Positions 18,417 to 28,640 of a stretch of 64,000 bases of DNA are shown in pieces (the stretch's first letter is position 1; each line of letters begins with the position of its first letter). This stretch comes from Formosa sp. Hel1_31_208 (GTDB lineage Bacteria > Bacteroidota > Bacteroidia > Flavobacteriales > Flavobacteriaceae). The position numbers were made by a program, and so were the translations under genes. Location: assembly GCF_900104785.1 (NCBI RefSeq), contig NZ_LT629733.1, positions 1,272,501 through 1,336,500 on the forward strand, read 5' to 3'. The notes beneath the pieces were generated by a model. It did no database searches. It was not told the DNA's origin and worked only from the letters and a program-made list of their open reading frames with translations.

Positions 18417-19307
18417 ATGGCTTTTAAAGCATTTTCTGATTATCTGTTGCTAGAAAAAAATTATTCTAAGCTCACTCTTAAAGCCTACCTTAATGATTTA
18501 GAAGAGTTTCAAATATTTGCCATTTCAGAATTTAACTCCGATTCAATAAATGAGGTTCATTATAATCAAATTCGAAACTGGATTGTCGCTCTTGTAGAAA
18601 GTGGCATTACCAATAGAACTATAAATCGAAAAATTTCTTCATTAAATACGTATTATAGATTTCTATTAAAAATTAAAGCTATTGAAGTTAACCCCTTGAA
18701 TAAGCATAAGGCACTCAAAGTTAACAAAAAGATTCAAGTCCCATTTTCTGAAGCTGAAATGAAGGCTGTCATGGATGCTGTGCATTCAGCCAATGATTTT
18801 GAAGGATTGCGAAACCGATTAATTATAGAGCTTTTTTATGCCACAGGAATACGGCGTATTGAATTGGTGAACTTAAAATGTTCAGATGTTGATTTTGCTA
18901 ATAAAAGCTTAAAGGTATTAGGTAAACGAAATAAGGAACGGTATATCCCGTTATTGGATTCAGTAATCGATACCATAAAGTCCTATATGAAAGTACGAAA
19001 TGAACTCGTAATTGTAAGCGATGATACTTACTTGTTTTTAACCAAAAAAGGGGTTAAAGTTTATGAAACTCTTGTGTACAGAATTATAAATGACTACTTT
19101 AGTATGGTATCCTCAAAGGTAAAAAGGAGTCCGCATATATTAAGGCATTCATTTGCAACTCATTTGCTAAATCAAGGAGCAAACCTAAATGCTGTAAAAG
19201 AGCTTCTTGGTCATTCAAGTTTAGCAGCGACCCAAGTCTATACACATAATAGTATAGCTGAATTAAAGAAAGTGTATACAGATGCACACCCGAGAAGTAA
19301 AAAATAA
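18417..19307 (+). CDS. xerC: Tyrosine recombinase XerC/XerD type
   Basis: 296 residues. N-terminal core-binding SAM-like domain (about 1-85, FSDYLLLEKNYSKLTLKAYLNDL), then the catalytic domain with the full set of active-site residues: Arg in ATGIRRIELVNL, the HxxR box HILRHSFATHLL, His in LLGHSSLAATQVY, and Tyr in TQVYTH. It resolves chromosome dimers at dif together with a partner Xer protein. It lies next to hpf, 27 bases downstream, with no integrase-like context (no att repeats, no tRNA at its own end), so it is a housekeeping Xer and not a mobile element integrase. Confidence 0.92.
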   Translation: MAFKAFSDYLLLEKNYSKLTLKAYLNDLEEFQIFAISEFNSDSINEVHYNQIRNWIVALVESGITNRTINRKISSLNTYYRFLLKIKAIEVNPLNKHKALKVNKKIQVPFSEAEMKAVMDAVHSANDFEGLRNRLIIELFYATGIRRIELVNLKCSDVDFANKSLKVLGKRNKERYIPLLDSVIDTIKSYMKVRNELVIVSDDTYLFLTKKGVKVYETLVYRIINDYFSMVSSKVKRSPHILRHSFATHLLNQGANLNAVKELLGHSSLAATQVYTHNSIAELKKVYTDAHPRSKK

Positions 19308-19334
19308 TATTGTCTAACCAATAAAAGAACGATT

Positions 19335-19637
19335 ATGAAGGTAAACACGCAATCGGTAAATTTCAATGCAGACAGAAAATTAATTGATTTCATTCAAAAG
19401 CGAATGGATAAGTTAGATTTGTTTTATGATAAGATCATTCAGGCTGATGTCTATTTAAAAGTTGAAAATACTAGCGATAAAGAAAATAAAATTTTTGAAG
19501 CAACATTAAAAGTACCAGGAGATAGCTTAATAGTTAAAAAGCAGTGTAAATCTTTTGAAGAAGGCACAGATGCGGCAGTTTCGTCATTAGAAAGGCAACT
19601 AAAAAAGCGAAAACAAAAATTAAGAACACATATCTAG
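19335..19637 (+). CDS. hpf: Ribosome hibernation promoting factor / RaiA-like
   Basis: 100 residues, the short HPF form without the C-terminal dimerisation domain of long HPF. Conserved VNFNADRKLIDFIQKRMDKLDLFYDKI and the beta-strand pattern end in a basic tail (RQLKKRKQKLRTHI). It binds the decoding centre of idle 30S subunits in stationary phase. It lies downstream of xerC and ahead of the tRNA-tuf operon. The call is good; the gene name follows common usage. Confidence 0.9.
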   Translation: MKVNTQSVNFNADRKLIDFIQKRMDKLDLFYDKIIQADVYLKVENTSDKENKIFEATLKVPGDSLIVKKQCKSFEEGTDAAVSSLERQLKKRKQKLRTHI

Positions 19638-19657
19638 TAAAATTTTCCAAAAAATGT

Positions 19658-19687
19658 TTTGAATAAATAAATAAATCTTTACATTTG
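19658..19687 (+). promoter_or_regulatory. Promoter of the tRNA-tuf operon
   Basis: TTTG at 19658-19661, 18 bases, then TACATTTG at 19680-19687. It sits immediately after hpf and 63 bases before the first tRNA, so it probably drives tRNA-Thr-Tyr-Gly-Thr, tuf and perhaps the downstream ribosomal operon. Confidence 0.75.
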
Positions 19688-19689
19688 CA

Positions 19690-19715
19690 GTCCGTTAGAA
19701 ATAGCGGGCTTTTTT
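19690..19715 (+). promoter_or_regulatory. Hairpin with T-run at the start of the tRNA operon leader
   Basis: GTCCGTTA (19690-19697), GAAA loop, TAGCGGGC (19702-19709; two G-U pairs), then six T. It looks like a terminator but lies just downstream of the promoter, so it could be an attenuator or a coincidence. Confidence 0.4.
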
Positions 19716-19750
19716 GTGGTTGAAATTTGACGAGAAAAAAGTAATAAAAA

Positions 19751-19824
19751 GCCGATGTAGCTCAGCTGGCTAGAGCAGCTGATTTGTAATCAGCAGGTCG
19801 TGGGTTCGAGTCCCTCCATCGGCT
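19751..19824 (+). tRNA. tRNA-Thr (anticodon TGT), copy 1
   Basis: 74 bases, acceptor GCCGATG/CATCGGC, anticodon stem GCTGA/TCAGC with loop TTTGTAA (anticodon TGT), T-loop GTTCGAG. Identical in sequence to the copy at 38265. No CCA is encoded. Confidence 0.96.
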
Positions 19825-19877
19825 CTTTTTAAAGCTAATTTAAAGTGGTTTTAAAAAATTGAAATTATGAAATTATT

Positions 19878-19959
<82 letters not shown>

Positions 19960-20051
19960 CGAAATTTGAAGTTGTTTTCAAATGCTTGAATTAAAAAACA
20001 ACAACATTTTGACATATTGATAACCTTTAACTGGTAAAGCAGTTATAAAAT

Positions 20052-20124
20052 GCGAGAGTAGCTCAGTTGGTAGAGCGTCAGCCTTCCAAGCTGAATGTCG
20101 CCGGTTCGAACCCGGTCTCTCGCT
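20052..20124 (+). tRNA. tRNA-Gly (anticodon TCC)
   Basis: 73 bases; acceptor GCGAGAG/CTCTCGC, anticodon stem TCAGC/GCTGA with loop CTTCCAA (anticodon TCC), T-loop GTTCGAA. Confidence 0.96.
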
Positions 20125-20191
20125 CTAATTAAATCAATAAAAATTGATTTAATTATTGGTAAACGTTTCTATTTAGAAAATAACCTTTAAA

Positions 20192-20263
20192 GCCGGTGTA
20201 GCTCAGGGGTAGAGCGTTTCCTTGGTAAGGAAGAGGTCACGAGTTCAAATCTCGTCATTGGCT
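20192..20263 (+). tRNA. tRNA-Thr (anticodon GGT)
   Basis: 72 bases; acceptor GCCGGTG/CATTGGC contains two G-U pairs, anticodon loop TTGGTAA (anticodon GGT). Together with the TGT copy it reads the four Thr codons. It precedes tuf by 61 bases. Confidence 0.94.
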
Positions 20264-20324
20264 CTTTTTTAAATTGAAAATTAAATTGAACACTAAATAA
20301 TAATTAAGATTAAATAAATTAAAC

Positions 20325-21512
20325 ATGGCAAAGGCAACTTTCGATCGTTCAAAACCACACCTTAACATAGGTACTATTGGACACGTAGATCACGGTAAAA
20401 CAACTTTAACTGCTGCTATTACTAAAGTATTAGCTGATGCAGGTTTATCTGAGGCAAGATCATTTGATCAAATTGATAACGCACCAGAAGAAAAAGAAAG
20501 AGGTATCACTATTAACACATCACACGTTGAATATGCAACAGCGAATCGTCATTACGCTCACGTTGACTGTCCAGGTCACGCGGATTACGTAAAGAACATG
20601 GTTACTGGTGCTGCTCAAATGGATGGTGCAATTTTAGTTGTAGCTGCTACAGATGGTCCAATGCCACAAACTCGTGAGCATATCCTTTTAGGTCGTCAGG
20701 TAGGTATTCCACGTATGGTTGTATTCATGAATAAAGTGGATATGGTTGATGACGAGGAATTATTAGAATTAGTAGAAATGGAAATCAGAGATTTATTATC
20801 ATTCTATGAGTATGATGGAGATAATGGTCCTGTAATTGCTGGTTCTGCCTTAGGAGCACTTAATGGTGAGCAAAAATGGGTAGATACAGTAATGGAGTTA
20901 ATGGAAGCTGTTGATACCTGGATCGAAGAACCGGTTCGTGATATGGATAAGCCTTTCTTAATGCCAATTGAAGATGTATTCTCAATTACTGGTCGTGGAA
21001 CTGTTGCTACAGGTCGTATCGAAACTGGTGTTGCTAATACAGGTGATCCAGTTGAGATCATTGGTATGGGTGCTGAGAAATTGACATCTACGATTACTGG
21101 TATTGAAATGTTCCGTCAAATCCTTGATAGAGGAGAGGCTGGAGATAATGCAGGTATCTTATTAAGAGGTATTGAGAAATCTCAAATCTCTAGAGGTATG
21201 GTAATTACTAAGCCAGGATCTGTTACACCACACGCTAAATTTAAAGCTGAGGTTTATATCCTTAAAAAAGAAGAAGGTGGACGTCACACTCCATTTCATA
21301 ATAACTATCGTCCACAGTTCTACGTACGTACAACTGATGTAACTGGAAACATTGCGCTTCCTGATGGAGTTGAAATGGTAATGCCTGGAGATAACCTTAC
21401 AATCACTGTTGATTTAATTCAAACAATTGCAATGAACGTTGGTTTACGTTTCGCAATCCGTGAAGGTGGTAGAACAGTAGGTGCAGGACAGGTTACTGAA
21501 ATTTTAGACTAA
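20325..21512 (+). CDS. tuf: Elongation factor Tu
   Basis: GTPase that delivers aminoacyl-tRNA to the ribosome. 395 residues, full length. G1 [10 protein letters not shown]3 DCPGHADY, G4 NKVD, and domain II/III blocks ([27 protein letters not shown]) are intact. It follows four tRNA genes and precedes tRNA-Trp and secE, the standard Bacteroidota order. Codon use is strongly biased, as expected for a highly expressed gene. A REP-like hairpin (21537-21564) lies 25 bases downstream. Confidence 0.99.
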   Translation: MAKATFDRSKPHLNIGTIGHVDHGKTTLTAAITKVLADAGLSEARSFDQIDNAPEEKERGITINTSHVEYATANRHYAHVDCPGHADYVKNMVTGAAQMDGAILVVAATDGPMPQTREHILLGRQVGIPRMVVFMNKVDMVDDEELLELVEMEIRDLLSFYEYDGDNGPVIAGSALGALNGEQKWVDTVMELMEAVDTWIEEPVRDMDKPFLMPIEDVFSITGRGTVATGRIETGVANTGDPVEIIGMGAEKLTSTITGIEMFRQILDRGEAGDNAGILLRGIEKSQISRGMVITKPGSVTPHAKFKAEVYILKKEEGGRHTPFHNNYRPQFYVRTTDVTGNIALPDGVEMVMPGDNLTITVDLIQTIAMNVGLRFAIREGGRTVGAGQVTEILD

Positions 21513-21536
21513 ATATTTATTATATAAATATTAATT

Positions 21537-21564
21537 AAGGTGTTCCGATTTGTCGGAACGCCTT
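21537..21564. repeat. REP-like hairpin between tuf and tRNA-Trp
   Basis: AAGGTGTTCCGA (21537-21548), loop TTTG, TCGGAACGCCTT (21553-21564); one G-U pair. No T-run follows, so it is not a standard terminator. It shares the TTCCGA/TCGGAA core with the hairpin after rplL. Confidence 0.6.
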
Positions 21565-21575
21565 GATTTATATTT

Positions 21576-21648
21576 ACGGGTTTAGCTCAGTTGGTAGAGC
21601 ACTGGTCTCCAAAACCAGGTGTCGGGAGTTCGAGTCTCTCAACCCGTG
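21576..21648 (+). tRNA. tRNA-Trp (anticodon CCA)
   Basis: 73 bases; acceptor ACGGGTT/AACCCGT, anticodon stem CTGGT/ACCAG with loop CTCCAAA (anticodon CCA), discriminator G. secE starts only 15 bases downstream, so the tRNA is cut from the secE mRNA. Confidence 0.96.
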
Positions 21649-21663
21649 CAAATACAAAATCAA

Positions 21664-21855
21664 ATGGCAGGAATAGTTAATTATATAAAAGAATCTTTTG
21701 GTGAGTTAAAAAATAACGTCTCATGGCCTGCTTGGGCGGAGGCGCAAAGTTTAACCATATTAGTAGCTGTATTTTCGATCATTTTTTCATTAGCTGTTTG
21801 GGGCGTTGATACTGTTTTTAGTAAAGTAATTAAGGCTTACTTTAACTTAATGTAA
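21664..21855 (+). CDS. secE: Preprotein translocase subunit SecE
   Basis: 63 residues from the ATG at 21664 (an upstream start would run into the tRNA). A single membrane helix follows the conserved amphipathic stretch IKESFGELKNNVSWPAWAEA; SWP is the SecE hallmark. Inner-membrane part of the SecYEG channel. nusG follows 19 bases later, the conserved secE-nusG pair. Confidence 0.96.
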   Translation: MAGIVNYIKESFGELKNNVSWPAWAEAQSLTILVAVFSIIFSLAVWGVDTVFSKVIKAYFNLM

Positions 21856-21874
21856 CTAAAACATATTAAAAAGA

Positions 21875-22432
21875 ATGTCTGAGACTAATGTAAATAAAAA
21901 GTGGTACGTTGTTAGAGCTGTAAGTGGCCAAGAAAACAAAATCAAAGCTTATATCGAGAATGAAATTTCAAGATTAGGTTTAGAAGATTTTGTGGATCAG
22001 GTGCTCGTTCCTACAGAGAAAGTTATCCAGATTCGTAATGGGAAAAAGATAAACAAAGAAAAAGTTTATTTTCCGGGTTATATTATGATTCAGGCAAATT
22101 TAAGTGGTGAGATTCCTCATATTATTAAATCTATTACTAATGTAATTGGTTTTTTAGGAGAAACAAAAGGGGGAGATCCCGTGCCGTTGAGACAATCTGA
22201 AGTTAATAGAATGTTAGGTAAAGTTGATGAATTAGCTGTTGATGCAGATTCTAACGTTGCAATTCCTTTCACTATTGGAGAAACTGTAAAAGTTATCGAT
22301 GGGCCTTTCAATGGATTTGATGGAACTGTCGAAAAAATAAATGAAGAAAAGCGTAAGCTTGAAGTAATGGTTAAAATTTTCGGAAGAAAAACACCATTAG
22401 AGTTAAGTTATATGCAAGTTGATAAAGTATAA
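21875..22432 (+). CDS. nusG: Transcription termination/antitermination factor NusG
   Basis: 185 residues: NGN domain (KKWYVVRAVSGQENKIKAYIE) and a KOW domain near the end (GETVKVIDGPFNGFDGTVEKI). It binds RNA polymerase to stimulate processivity and couples it to the ribosome or Rho. It is placed in the secE-nusG-rplKAJL-rpoBC cluster. In the 74-base gap to rplK, TATCTTTT (22457-22464) can pair with AAAAGATA (22478-22485), a possible leader structure for the L11 operon. Confidence 0.98.
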   Translation: MSETNVNKKWYVVRAVSGQENKIKAYIENEISRLGLEDFVDQVLVPTEKVIQIRNGKKINKEKVYFPGYIMIQANLSGEIPHIIKSITNVIGFLGETKGGDPVPLRQSEVNRMLGKVDELAVDADSNVAIPFTIGETVKVIDGPFNGFDGTVEKINEEKRKLEVMVKIFGRKTPLELSYMQVDKV

Positions 22433-22506
22433 TAATTGTTACACATATAGAAAGTATATCTTTTTTGCTTCCACAATAAAAGATACACAAAACTAAAATT
22501 TTCAAA

Positions 22507-22947
22507 ATGGCAAAAGAATTAGGTAAAGTAGTTAAATTACAAGTTCGGGGAGGTGCTGCGAATCCGTCGCCACCGGTTGGACCCGCTTTAGGAGCTGCTG
22601 GAGTTAATATTATGGAATTTTGTAAACAATTCAACGCTAGAACTCAGGATAAACCTGGTAAAGTTCTTCCAGTTGTGATTTCAGTTTACAAAGACAAGTC
22701 GTTCGACTTTGTTATTAAAACTCCTCCAGCTGCGGTACAATTATTGGAAGCGGCCAAAGTAAAAAAAGGATCTGGTGAACCGAACAGAAAGAAAGTAGCA
22801 AAAGTAACTTGGGATCAAGTGAAAGCTATCGCAGAAGACAAAATGCAAGATTTGAATGCATTTAATATCGGCTCTGCAATGAAGATGGTTGCAGGAACTG
22901 CAAGATCAATGGGAATCACAGTTAAAGGTGGTGAAGCACCTAACTAA
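22507..22947 (+). CDS. rplK: 50S ribosomal protein uL11
   Basis: 146 residues, normal length. N-terminal [30 protein letters not shown] is the proline-rich factor-binding arm; the C-terminal half binds 23S rRNA at the GTPase-associated centre. It is the first gene of rplK-rplA, 12 bases upstream of rplA. Confidence 0.98.
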   Translation: MAKELGKVVKLQVRGGAANPSPPVGPALGAAGVNIMEFCKQFNARTQDKPGKVLPVVISVYKDKSFDFVIKTPPAAVQLLEAAKVKKGSGEPNRKKVAKVTWDQVKAIAEDKMQDLNAFNIGSAMKMVAGTARSMGITVKGGEAPN

Positions 22948-22959
22948 AAATTTTTCGAA

Positions 22960-23646
22960 ATGGCAATTACAAAAAAACAAAAAGAGGCGAAAGCTAAAGT
23001 AGAGAAGAATAAATTATATTCTCTTGAAGAGGCTTCGGCATTATTAAAAGAAATTACGTATACAAAATTTGATGCCTCAGTTGATTTAGCTGTAAGACTT
23101 GGAGTTGATCCTCGTAAAGCAAATCAAATGGTGAGAGGAGTAGTTTCTCTTCCTCACGGAACGGGTAAAGACATGAAAGTTCTTGCATTAGTGACTCCAG
23201 ATAAAGAAGAGGAAGCTAAAGCGGCAGGAGCAGATTACGTAGGATTAGATGAGTACCTAGAAAAAATCAAAGGTGGTTGGACAGATGTTGACGTTATTGT
23301 CACAATGCCGGCTATTATGGGTAAGTTAGGACCATTAGGTAGAGTGTTAGGGCCAAGAGGTCTTATGCCAAACCCAAAGACTGGAACGGTTACTATGGAT
23401 GTTGCTAAAGCAGTAGCTGAAGTAAAAGCTGGTAAAATCGATTTTAAAGTAGATAAAACAGGAATAGTACATGCTCCTATAGGTAAAGCATCTTTTAGTG
23501 CTGATAAATTACAGGATAATGCACTTGAATTGTTAACTACTTTAAACAAGTTGAAACCAACAGCATCTAAAGGTATTTACATGAAGAGTATCTTTATGTC
23601 TAGTACAATGAGTCCTAGTATCGCAATTGATCCTAAATTTAGTTAA
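22960..23646 (+). CDS. rplA: 50S ribosomal protein uL1
   Basis: 228 residues. Conserved [20 protein letters not shown] and the [20 protein letters not shown] signature of L1. It binds the L1 stalk and, in other bacteria, represses translation of the rplKA mRNA. rplJ follows 20 bases downstream. Confidence 0.98.
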   Translation: MAITKKQKEAKAKVEKNKLYSLEEASALLKEITYTKFDASVDLAVRLGVDPRKANQMVRGVVSLPHGTGKDMKVLALVTPDKEEEAKAAGADYVGLDEYLEKIKGGWTDVDVIVTMPAIMGKLGPLGRVLGPRGLMPNPKTGTVTMDVAKAVAEVKAGKIDFKVDKTGIVHAPIGKASFSADKLQDNALELLTTLNKLKPTASKGIYMKSIFMSSTMSPSIAIDPKFS

Positions 23647-23666
23647 GTAGTTAAATCTTTAATATT

Positions 23667-24188
23667 ATGACAAGAGAAGAAAAATCACAAGTAATTGAAG
23701 AGTTGACTGCTCAGTTAGCAGATAATGCTAATATATATTTAACAGATATTTCTGGATTAAATGCAGGTAGCACTTCAGATTTACGTCGTGCTTGTTACAA
23801 GGCAGACGTTCAATTAAATGTAGTTAAAAACACATTATTAACTAAAGCTATGGAAGCTTCTGATAGAGATTTCGGAGACCTTCCGACAGTTTTAAAAGGG
23901 AATACCTCTGTAATGTATTCTGAAACTGGTAATGCTCCAGCTAAAGTAATTAAAGCCTTCCGTAAAAAATCTGAAAAGCCTTTGCTTAAAGGTGCTTTTA
24001 TTGAAGAAGCTGTTTACCTTGGAGACGACCAATTAGATATGCTCGTTGATATCAAGTCTAAAGAAGAGTTGATTGGAGAAATCATTGGATTGTTACAATC
24101 ACCAGCTAAGAATGTTATTTCAGCGCTTAAATCAGGTGGTGGGACATTAGCAGGTATTATCAAAACATTATCCGAAAAAGAAGGATAA
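23667..24188 (+). CDS. rplJ: 50S ribosomal protein uL10
   Basis: 173 residues, full length. The N-terminal rRNA-binding domain has VVKNTLLTKAME and VLKGNTSVMYSE; the C-terminal helix anchors L7/L12 dimers of the stalk. It precedes rplL by 59 bases; in other bacteria L10 with L12 represses this mRNA. Confidence 0.98.
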   Translation: MTREEKSQVIEELTAQLADNANIYLTDISGLNAGSTSDLRRACYKADVQLNVVKNTLLTKAMEASDRDFGDLPTVLKGNTSVMYSETGNAPAKVIKAFRKKSEKPLLKGAFIEEAVYLGDDQLDMLVDIKSKEELIGEIIGLLQSPAKNVISALKSGGGTLAGIIKTLSEKEG

Positions 24189-24247
24189 TCAAATAAGTAC
24201 GCACTTAAACAAATTATATTTTATTAAAATTATTAAAACGATAGAAA

Positions 24248-24625
24248 ATGGCAGATTTAAAAGATTTCGCAGAACAATTAGTTAATTTAACAGTAAAAGA
24301 AGTTAATGAATTAGCTACAATATTAAAAGACGAATACGGTATCGAACCAGCAGCAGCTGCAGTAGCAGTAGCAGCAGGTGGTGGAGCAGCAGGCGGAGAC
24401 GCAGCTGAAGAACAAACAGAATTCGACGTAATCCTTAAAGCAGCAGGTGGTTCTAAACTAGCCGTTGTGAAATTAGTTAAAGAGTTAACTGGTTTAGGAT
24501 TAAAAGAAGCTAAAGGTTTAGTGGATGAAGCACCAAGTGCTATTAAAGAAGGCGTTGCTAAAGACGAAGCTGAAGCTCTAAAATCTCAATTAGAGGAAGC
24601 AGGAGCAGAGGTTGAGCTTAAGTAA
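24248..24625 (+). CDS. rplL: 50S ribosomal protein bL12 (L7/L12)
   Basis: 125 residues. N-terminal dimerisation helices, an alanine/glycine-rich hinge ([20 protein letters not shown]), and the C-terminal factor-binding domain ([27 protein letters not shown]). It recruits GTPase factors as part of the stalk. A REP-like hairpin lies between it and rpoB. Confidence 0.98.
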   Translation: MADLKDFAEQLVNLTVKEVNELATILKDEYGIEPAAAAVAVAAGGGAAGGDAAEEQTEFDVILKAAGGSKLAVVKLVKELTGLGLKEAKGLVDEAPSAIKEGVAKDEAEALKSQLEEAGAEVELK

Positions 24626-24647
24626 GCTTAACAAACCTACAAATTAT

Positions 24648-24685
24648 GGTTTAGGTCTTCCGAGATAGTCGGAATGACCTAAACC
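24648..24685. repeat. REP-like hairpin between rplL and rpoB
   Basis: GGTTTAGGTCTTCCGA (24648-24663) pairs with TCGGAA-T-GACCTAAACC (24669-24685) around a GATAG loop, one bulged T. Only a short T stretch follows, so it could be a processing site or weak attenuator as well as a repeat. Confidence 0.65.
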
Positions 24686-24751
24686 CTTTTGTGTATAAAA
24701 AAGGTGCACAAATAAACTCGTTATTTTTTTTAATCAAAATCTCGTTCATCG

Positions 24752-27700
24752 ATGTTAGCAAATACAGCTGAAAGATTAAATTTCTCTTCCATAATCAACA
24801 GAACTGAGTATCCAGATTTCTTGGATATTCAAATTAAATCCTTCCAGGATTTTTTCCAGTTAGAGACAAAATCAGAACAAAGAGGAAATGAAGGACTGTA
24901 CAACACCTTCATGGAAAACTTTCCAATTACAGATACTCGTAATCAATTTGTTTTAGAGTTCTTGGATTATTTTATTGATCCACCTCGTTATACAATTGAA
25001 GAATGTATCGAAAGAGGACTGACATACAGTGTGCCTTTAAAAGCGCGTTTGAAACTGTATTGTACAGATCCAGAACATGAAGACTTTGAAACGATTGTTC
25101 AAGACGTATATTTAGGGACGATTCCTTATATGACTCCTAGTGGAACCTTCTGTATCAATGGAGCAGAGCGTGTAGTTGTATCCCAATTGCATAGATCTCC
25201 AGGTGTATTCTTTAGTCAATCATTCCACGCGAACGGTACTAAGTTATATTCAGCAAGAGTTATTCCTTTTAAAGGATCTTGGATTGAATTCGCGACAGAT
25301 ATCAACCAAGTGATGTACGCTTACATTGATAGAAAGAAAAAGTTACCAGTTACAACACTTTTCCGTGCTATCGGATTTGAACGTGATAAAGATATTTTAG
25401 AGATATTTGATCTTGCTGAAGAAGTTAAAGTGTCAAAATCTGGACTTAAAAAAGTAATCGATCGTAAACTTGCTGCCCGTGTATTGAACACATGGCATGA
25501 AGATTTCGTAGATGAGGATACTGGAGAGGTAGTTTCTATCGAACGTAACGAAATTGTATTAGATCGTGATACCGTTATTGATAAAGATAATATTGAAGAA
25601 ATCCTAGAGGCCGGAGTAAAAACTATTCTTTTACATAAAGAAACGTCACAACAAGGAGATTACGCAATTATTCATAATACATTACAGAAAGATCCAACAA
25701 ACTCTGAAAAAGAAGCTGTTGAACACATCTACCGTCAATTACGTAATGCTGAGCCGCCAGATGAGGAAACAGCACGTGGTATTATTGACAAATTATTCTT
25801 TTCTGACCAACGTTACTCTTTGGGTGAAGTGGGTCGTTACAGAATGAATAAAAAATTACAGTTAGATATTGGAATGGATAAGCAAGTGCTTACTAAAGAA
25901 GATATTATAACTATCATTAAATACTTAATTGAGTTAATCAATTCTAAAGCTGAAATCGATGATATCGATCACTTGTCTAACCGTCGTGTGCGTACTGTAG
26001 GTGAACAATTATCATCTCAGTTTGGTGTTGGTTTGGCTCGTATGGCTCGTACGATACGTGAACGAATGAATGTTCGCGATAACGAGGTGTTTACTCCAAT
26101 TGATTTAATTAACGCGAAGACCTTATCTTCTGTGATTAATTCATTTTTTGGTACGAACCAGTTATCTCAGTTTATGGATCAAACTAATCCACTCGCAGAG
26201 ATAACACACAAACGTCGTCTATCGGCTTTAGGACCTGGAGGTTTATCTAGAGAAAGAGCAGGTTTCGAGGTTCGTGATGTTCATTATACACACTACGGAA
26301 GATTATGTCCTATTGAAACGCCAGAAGGACCAAACATTGGATTAATTTCTTCACTATCAGTTTATGCTAAAGTGAATTCAATGGGATTCATTGAAACACC
26401 TTATAGAAAAGCAGATAATGGAGTTGTAGATATTAAGAACACTCCTATATATTTAAGTGCAGAAGAAGAGGAAGATATGTTAATCGCGCAAGCGAATATT
26501 CGTGTTGATAATAGCGGAAAAATTCTTGAAGACAAAATTATTGCACGTCAAGAAGGAGATTTCCCAGTGATTGATCCGGCTAACGTTCATTATACAGATG
26601 TTGCCCCTAACCAGATTGCATCTATTTCGGCATCTTTGATTCCGTTTTTAGAACATGATGATGCTAACCGTGCATTGATGGGATCTAACATGATGCGTCA
26701 AGCAGTGCCATTATTGCGTCCACAAGCACCAATTGTTGGAACAGGTCTAGAACGTCAAGTGGCTTCAGATTCGAGAGTATTAATTAATGCAGAAGGGAAT
26801 GGAACTGTTGAGTATGTTGATGCAAATGAAATCACAATAAAATACGAGCGTTCTGAAGAAGCCGCTATGGTAAGTTTTGAGAGTGATACTAAAACATATC
26901 CGTTAGTGAAATTTAGAAAAACCAATCAAGGGACATCTATTAACTTAAAGCCAATCGTTGAGAAAGGTGATAAGGTTAAAAAAGGTCAAGTGCTTTGTGA
27001 AGGCTATGCGACTGAAAATGGCGAATTAGCATTAGGTCGTAACATGAAAGTGGCATTTATGCCATGGAAAGGTTACAACTTTGAGGATGCGATTGTAATT
27101 TCAGAAAAAGTAGTTCGTGACGATATATTTACATCGATACATATTGATGAGTATTCATTAGAAGTAAGAGATACTAAATTAGGTAACGAAGAATTAACGA
27201 ATGATATTCCTAACGTTTCTGAAGAGGCTACAAAAGACCTTGATGAAAACGGTATGATTAGAATTGGTGCTGAGATTAAGCCTGGTGATATTCTTATTGG
27301 TAAGATTACACCAAAAGGAGAATCTGATCCAACGCCGGAAGAAAAATTATTACGTGCCATCTTTGGTGATAAAGCTGGAGATGTAAAAGATGCATCTTTA
27401 AAAGCATCACCTTCATTGCATGGTGTAGTGATTGAGAAAAAATTATTCTCAAGAGCAATCAAAGACAAACGTAAAAGAGCAAAAGATAAAGAGGATATTG
27501 AAACTCTAGAAAATATCTACTACCAGAAGTTTGATGATTTACAAGCAGTATTAGTCGAAAAATTATTTGCTCTCGTAAATGGTAAAACAGCTCAAGGTAT
27601 TTATAATGACTTAGGTGAAGAAATCATTCCTAAAGGAAAGAAATACACACTTAAAATGTTAAATGCTGTAGATGATTATACACATTTAACTTCAGGAACA

Positions 27701-28564
27701 TGGACAACAGACGACCACTTGAATACATTAGTTGCCGATTTAATTCACAACTATAAGATTAAAGAAAATGACCTTCAGGGATCATTGCGTCGTGAGAAAT
27801 TTACCATTTCTGTGGGTGATGAGTTACCAGCAGGGATTATCAAATTAGCTAAGGTTTATGTTGCTAAAAAACGTAAACTAAAAGTTGGTGATAAAATGGC
27901 AGGACGTCACGGTAACAAAGGTATTGTTGCTCGTATCGTTCGTCAAGAAGATATGCCGTTCTTAGAAGATGGAACACCTGTTGATATTGTATTAAACCCA
28001 TTAGGGGTACCATCTCGTATGAACATCGGACAAATCTATGAAACCGTTCTTGGTTGGGCTGGACAAAAATTAGGGCGTACATATGCTACACCTATTTTTG
28101 ATGGAGCCACTCTAGATCAAATTAACGAGTTTACAGACGAAGCAGGTGTGCCAAGATTTGGTCATACATACTTATATGATGGTGGTACAGGAGATCGTTT
28201 TGATCAACCAGCTACGGTAGGTGTGATTTATATGATTAAACTAGGTCACATGATTGATGACAAGATGCACGCACGTTCAATAGGGCCATACTCATTAATT
28301 ACGCAACAACCATTAGGTGGTAAAGCACAGTTTGGTGGTCAGCGTTTTGGTGAAATGGAAGTATGGGCACTTGAGGCTTATGGAGCATCAAGTACTTTAC
28401 GTGAGATCTTAACAGTAAAATCTGATGATGTTATTGGTAGAGCTAAAACTTACGAAGCAATCGTAAAAGGAGAGCCGATGCCAGAACCAGGACTACCTGA
28501 ATCTTTCAACGTATTAATGCACGAATTGAAAGGATTAGGATTAGATATTAGATTAGAAGAATAA
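24752..28564 (+). CDS. rpoB: DNA-directed RNA polymerase subunit beta
   Basis: 1270 residues, normal for Bacteroidota. Visible: the rifampicin region ([33 protein letters not shown] split over residues about 465-500), [35 protein letters not shown] and the C-terminal [24 protein letters not shown]. It forms the active-centre half of the polymerase with RpoC. The rif-region residues appear wild type (D, H and S positions present). It is followed by rpoC 76 bases later. Confidence 0.99.
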   Translation: MLANTAERLNFSSIINRTEYPDFLDIQIKSFQDFFQLETKSEQRGNEGLYNTFMENFPITDTRNQFVLEFLDYFIDPPRYTIEECIERGLTYSVPLKARLKLYCTDPEHEDFETIVQDVYLGTIPYMTPSGTFCINGAERVVVSQLHRSPGVFFSQSFHANGTKLYSARVIPFKGSWIEFATDINQVMYAYIDRKKKLPVTTLFRAIGFERDKDILEIFDLAEEVKVSKSGLKKVIDRKLAARVLNTWHEDFVDEDTGEVVSIERNEIVLDRDTVIDKDNIEEILEAGVKTILLHKETSQQGDYAIIHNTLQKDPTNSEKEAVEHIYRQLRNAEPPDEETARGIIDKLFFSDQRYSLGEVGRYRMNKKLQLDIGMDKQVLTKEDIITIIKYLIELINSKAEIDDIDHLSNRRVRTVGEQLSSQFGVGLARMARTIRERMNVRDNEVFTPIDLINAKTLSSVINSFFGTNQLSQFMDQTNPLAEITHKRRLSALGPGGLSRERAGFEVRDVHYTHYGRLCPIETPEGPNIGLISSLSVYAKVNSMGFIETPYRKADNGVVDIKNTPIYLSAEEEEDMLIAQANIRVDNSGKILEDKIIARQEGDFPVIDPANVHYTDVAPNQIASISASLIPFLEHDDANRALMGSNMMRQAVPLLRPQAPIVGTGLERQVASDSRVLINAEGNGTVEYVDANEITIKYERSEEAAMVSFESDTKTYPLVKFRKTNQGTSINLKPIVEKGDKVKKGQVLCEGYATENGELALGRNMKVAFMPWKGYNFEDAIVISEKVVRDDIFTSIHIDEYSLEVRDTKLGNEELTNDIPNVSEEATKDLDENGMIRIGAEIKPGDILIGKITPKGESDPTPEEKLLRAIFGDKAGDVKDASLKASPSLHGVVIEKKLFSRAIKDKRKRAKDKEDIETLENIYYQKFDDLQAVLVEKLFALVNGKTAQGIYNDLGEEIIPKGKKYTLKMLNAVDDYTHLTSGTWTTDDHLNTLVADLIHNYKIKENDLQGSLRREKFTISVGDELPAGIIKLAKVYVAKKRKLKVGDKMAGRHGNKGIVARIVRQEDMPFLEDGTPVDIVLNPLGVPSRMNIGQIYETVLGWAGQKLGRTYATPIFDGATLDQINEFTDEAGVPRFGHTYLYDGGTGDRFDQPATVGVIYMIKLGHMIDDKMHARSIGPYSLITQQPLGGKAQFGGQRFGEMEVWALEAYGASSTLREILTVKSDDVIGRAKTYEAIVKGEPMPEPGLPESFNVLMHELKGLGLDIRLEE

Positions 28565-28640
28565 AAAAATAGTAAGAGGTTGTCAGTATGCGGTAAATGT
28601 GGCGTGCTGATGATGAACTACTAAAGACTATAAAGTTATT

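Noticed and set aside
18417..19307. XerC-like gene as an integrase of a mobile element next to tRNA genes
   Set aside because: It is flanked by rpsU and hpf, has no att repeats or cargo, and all neighbours are core genes.
27073..28082. Long antisense ORFs within rpoB (and similar ones in rpoC)
   Set aside because: Shadow frames of highly biased codon use; products have no recognisable features.
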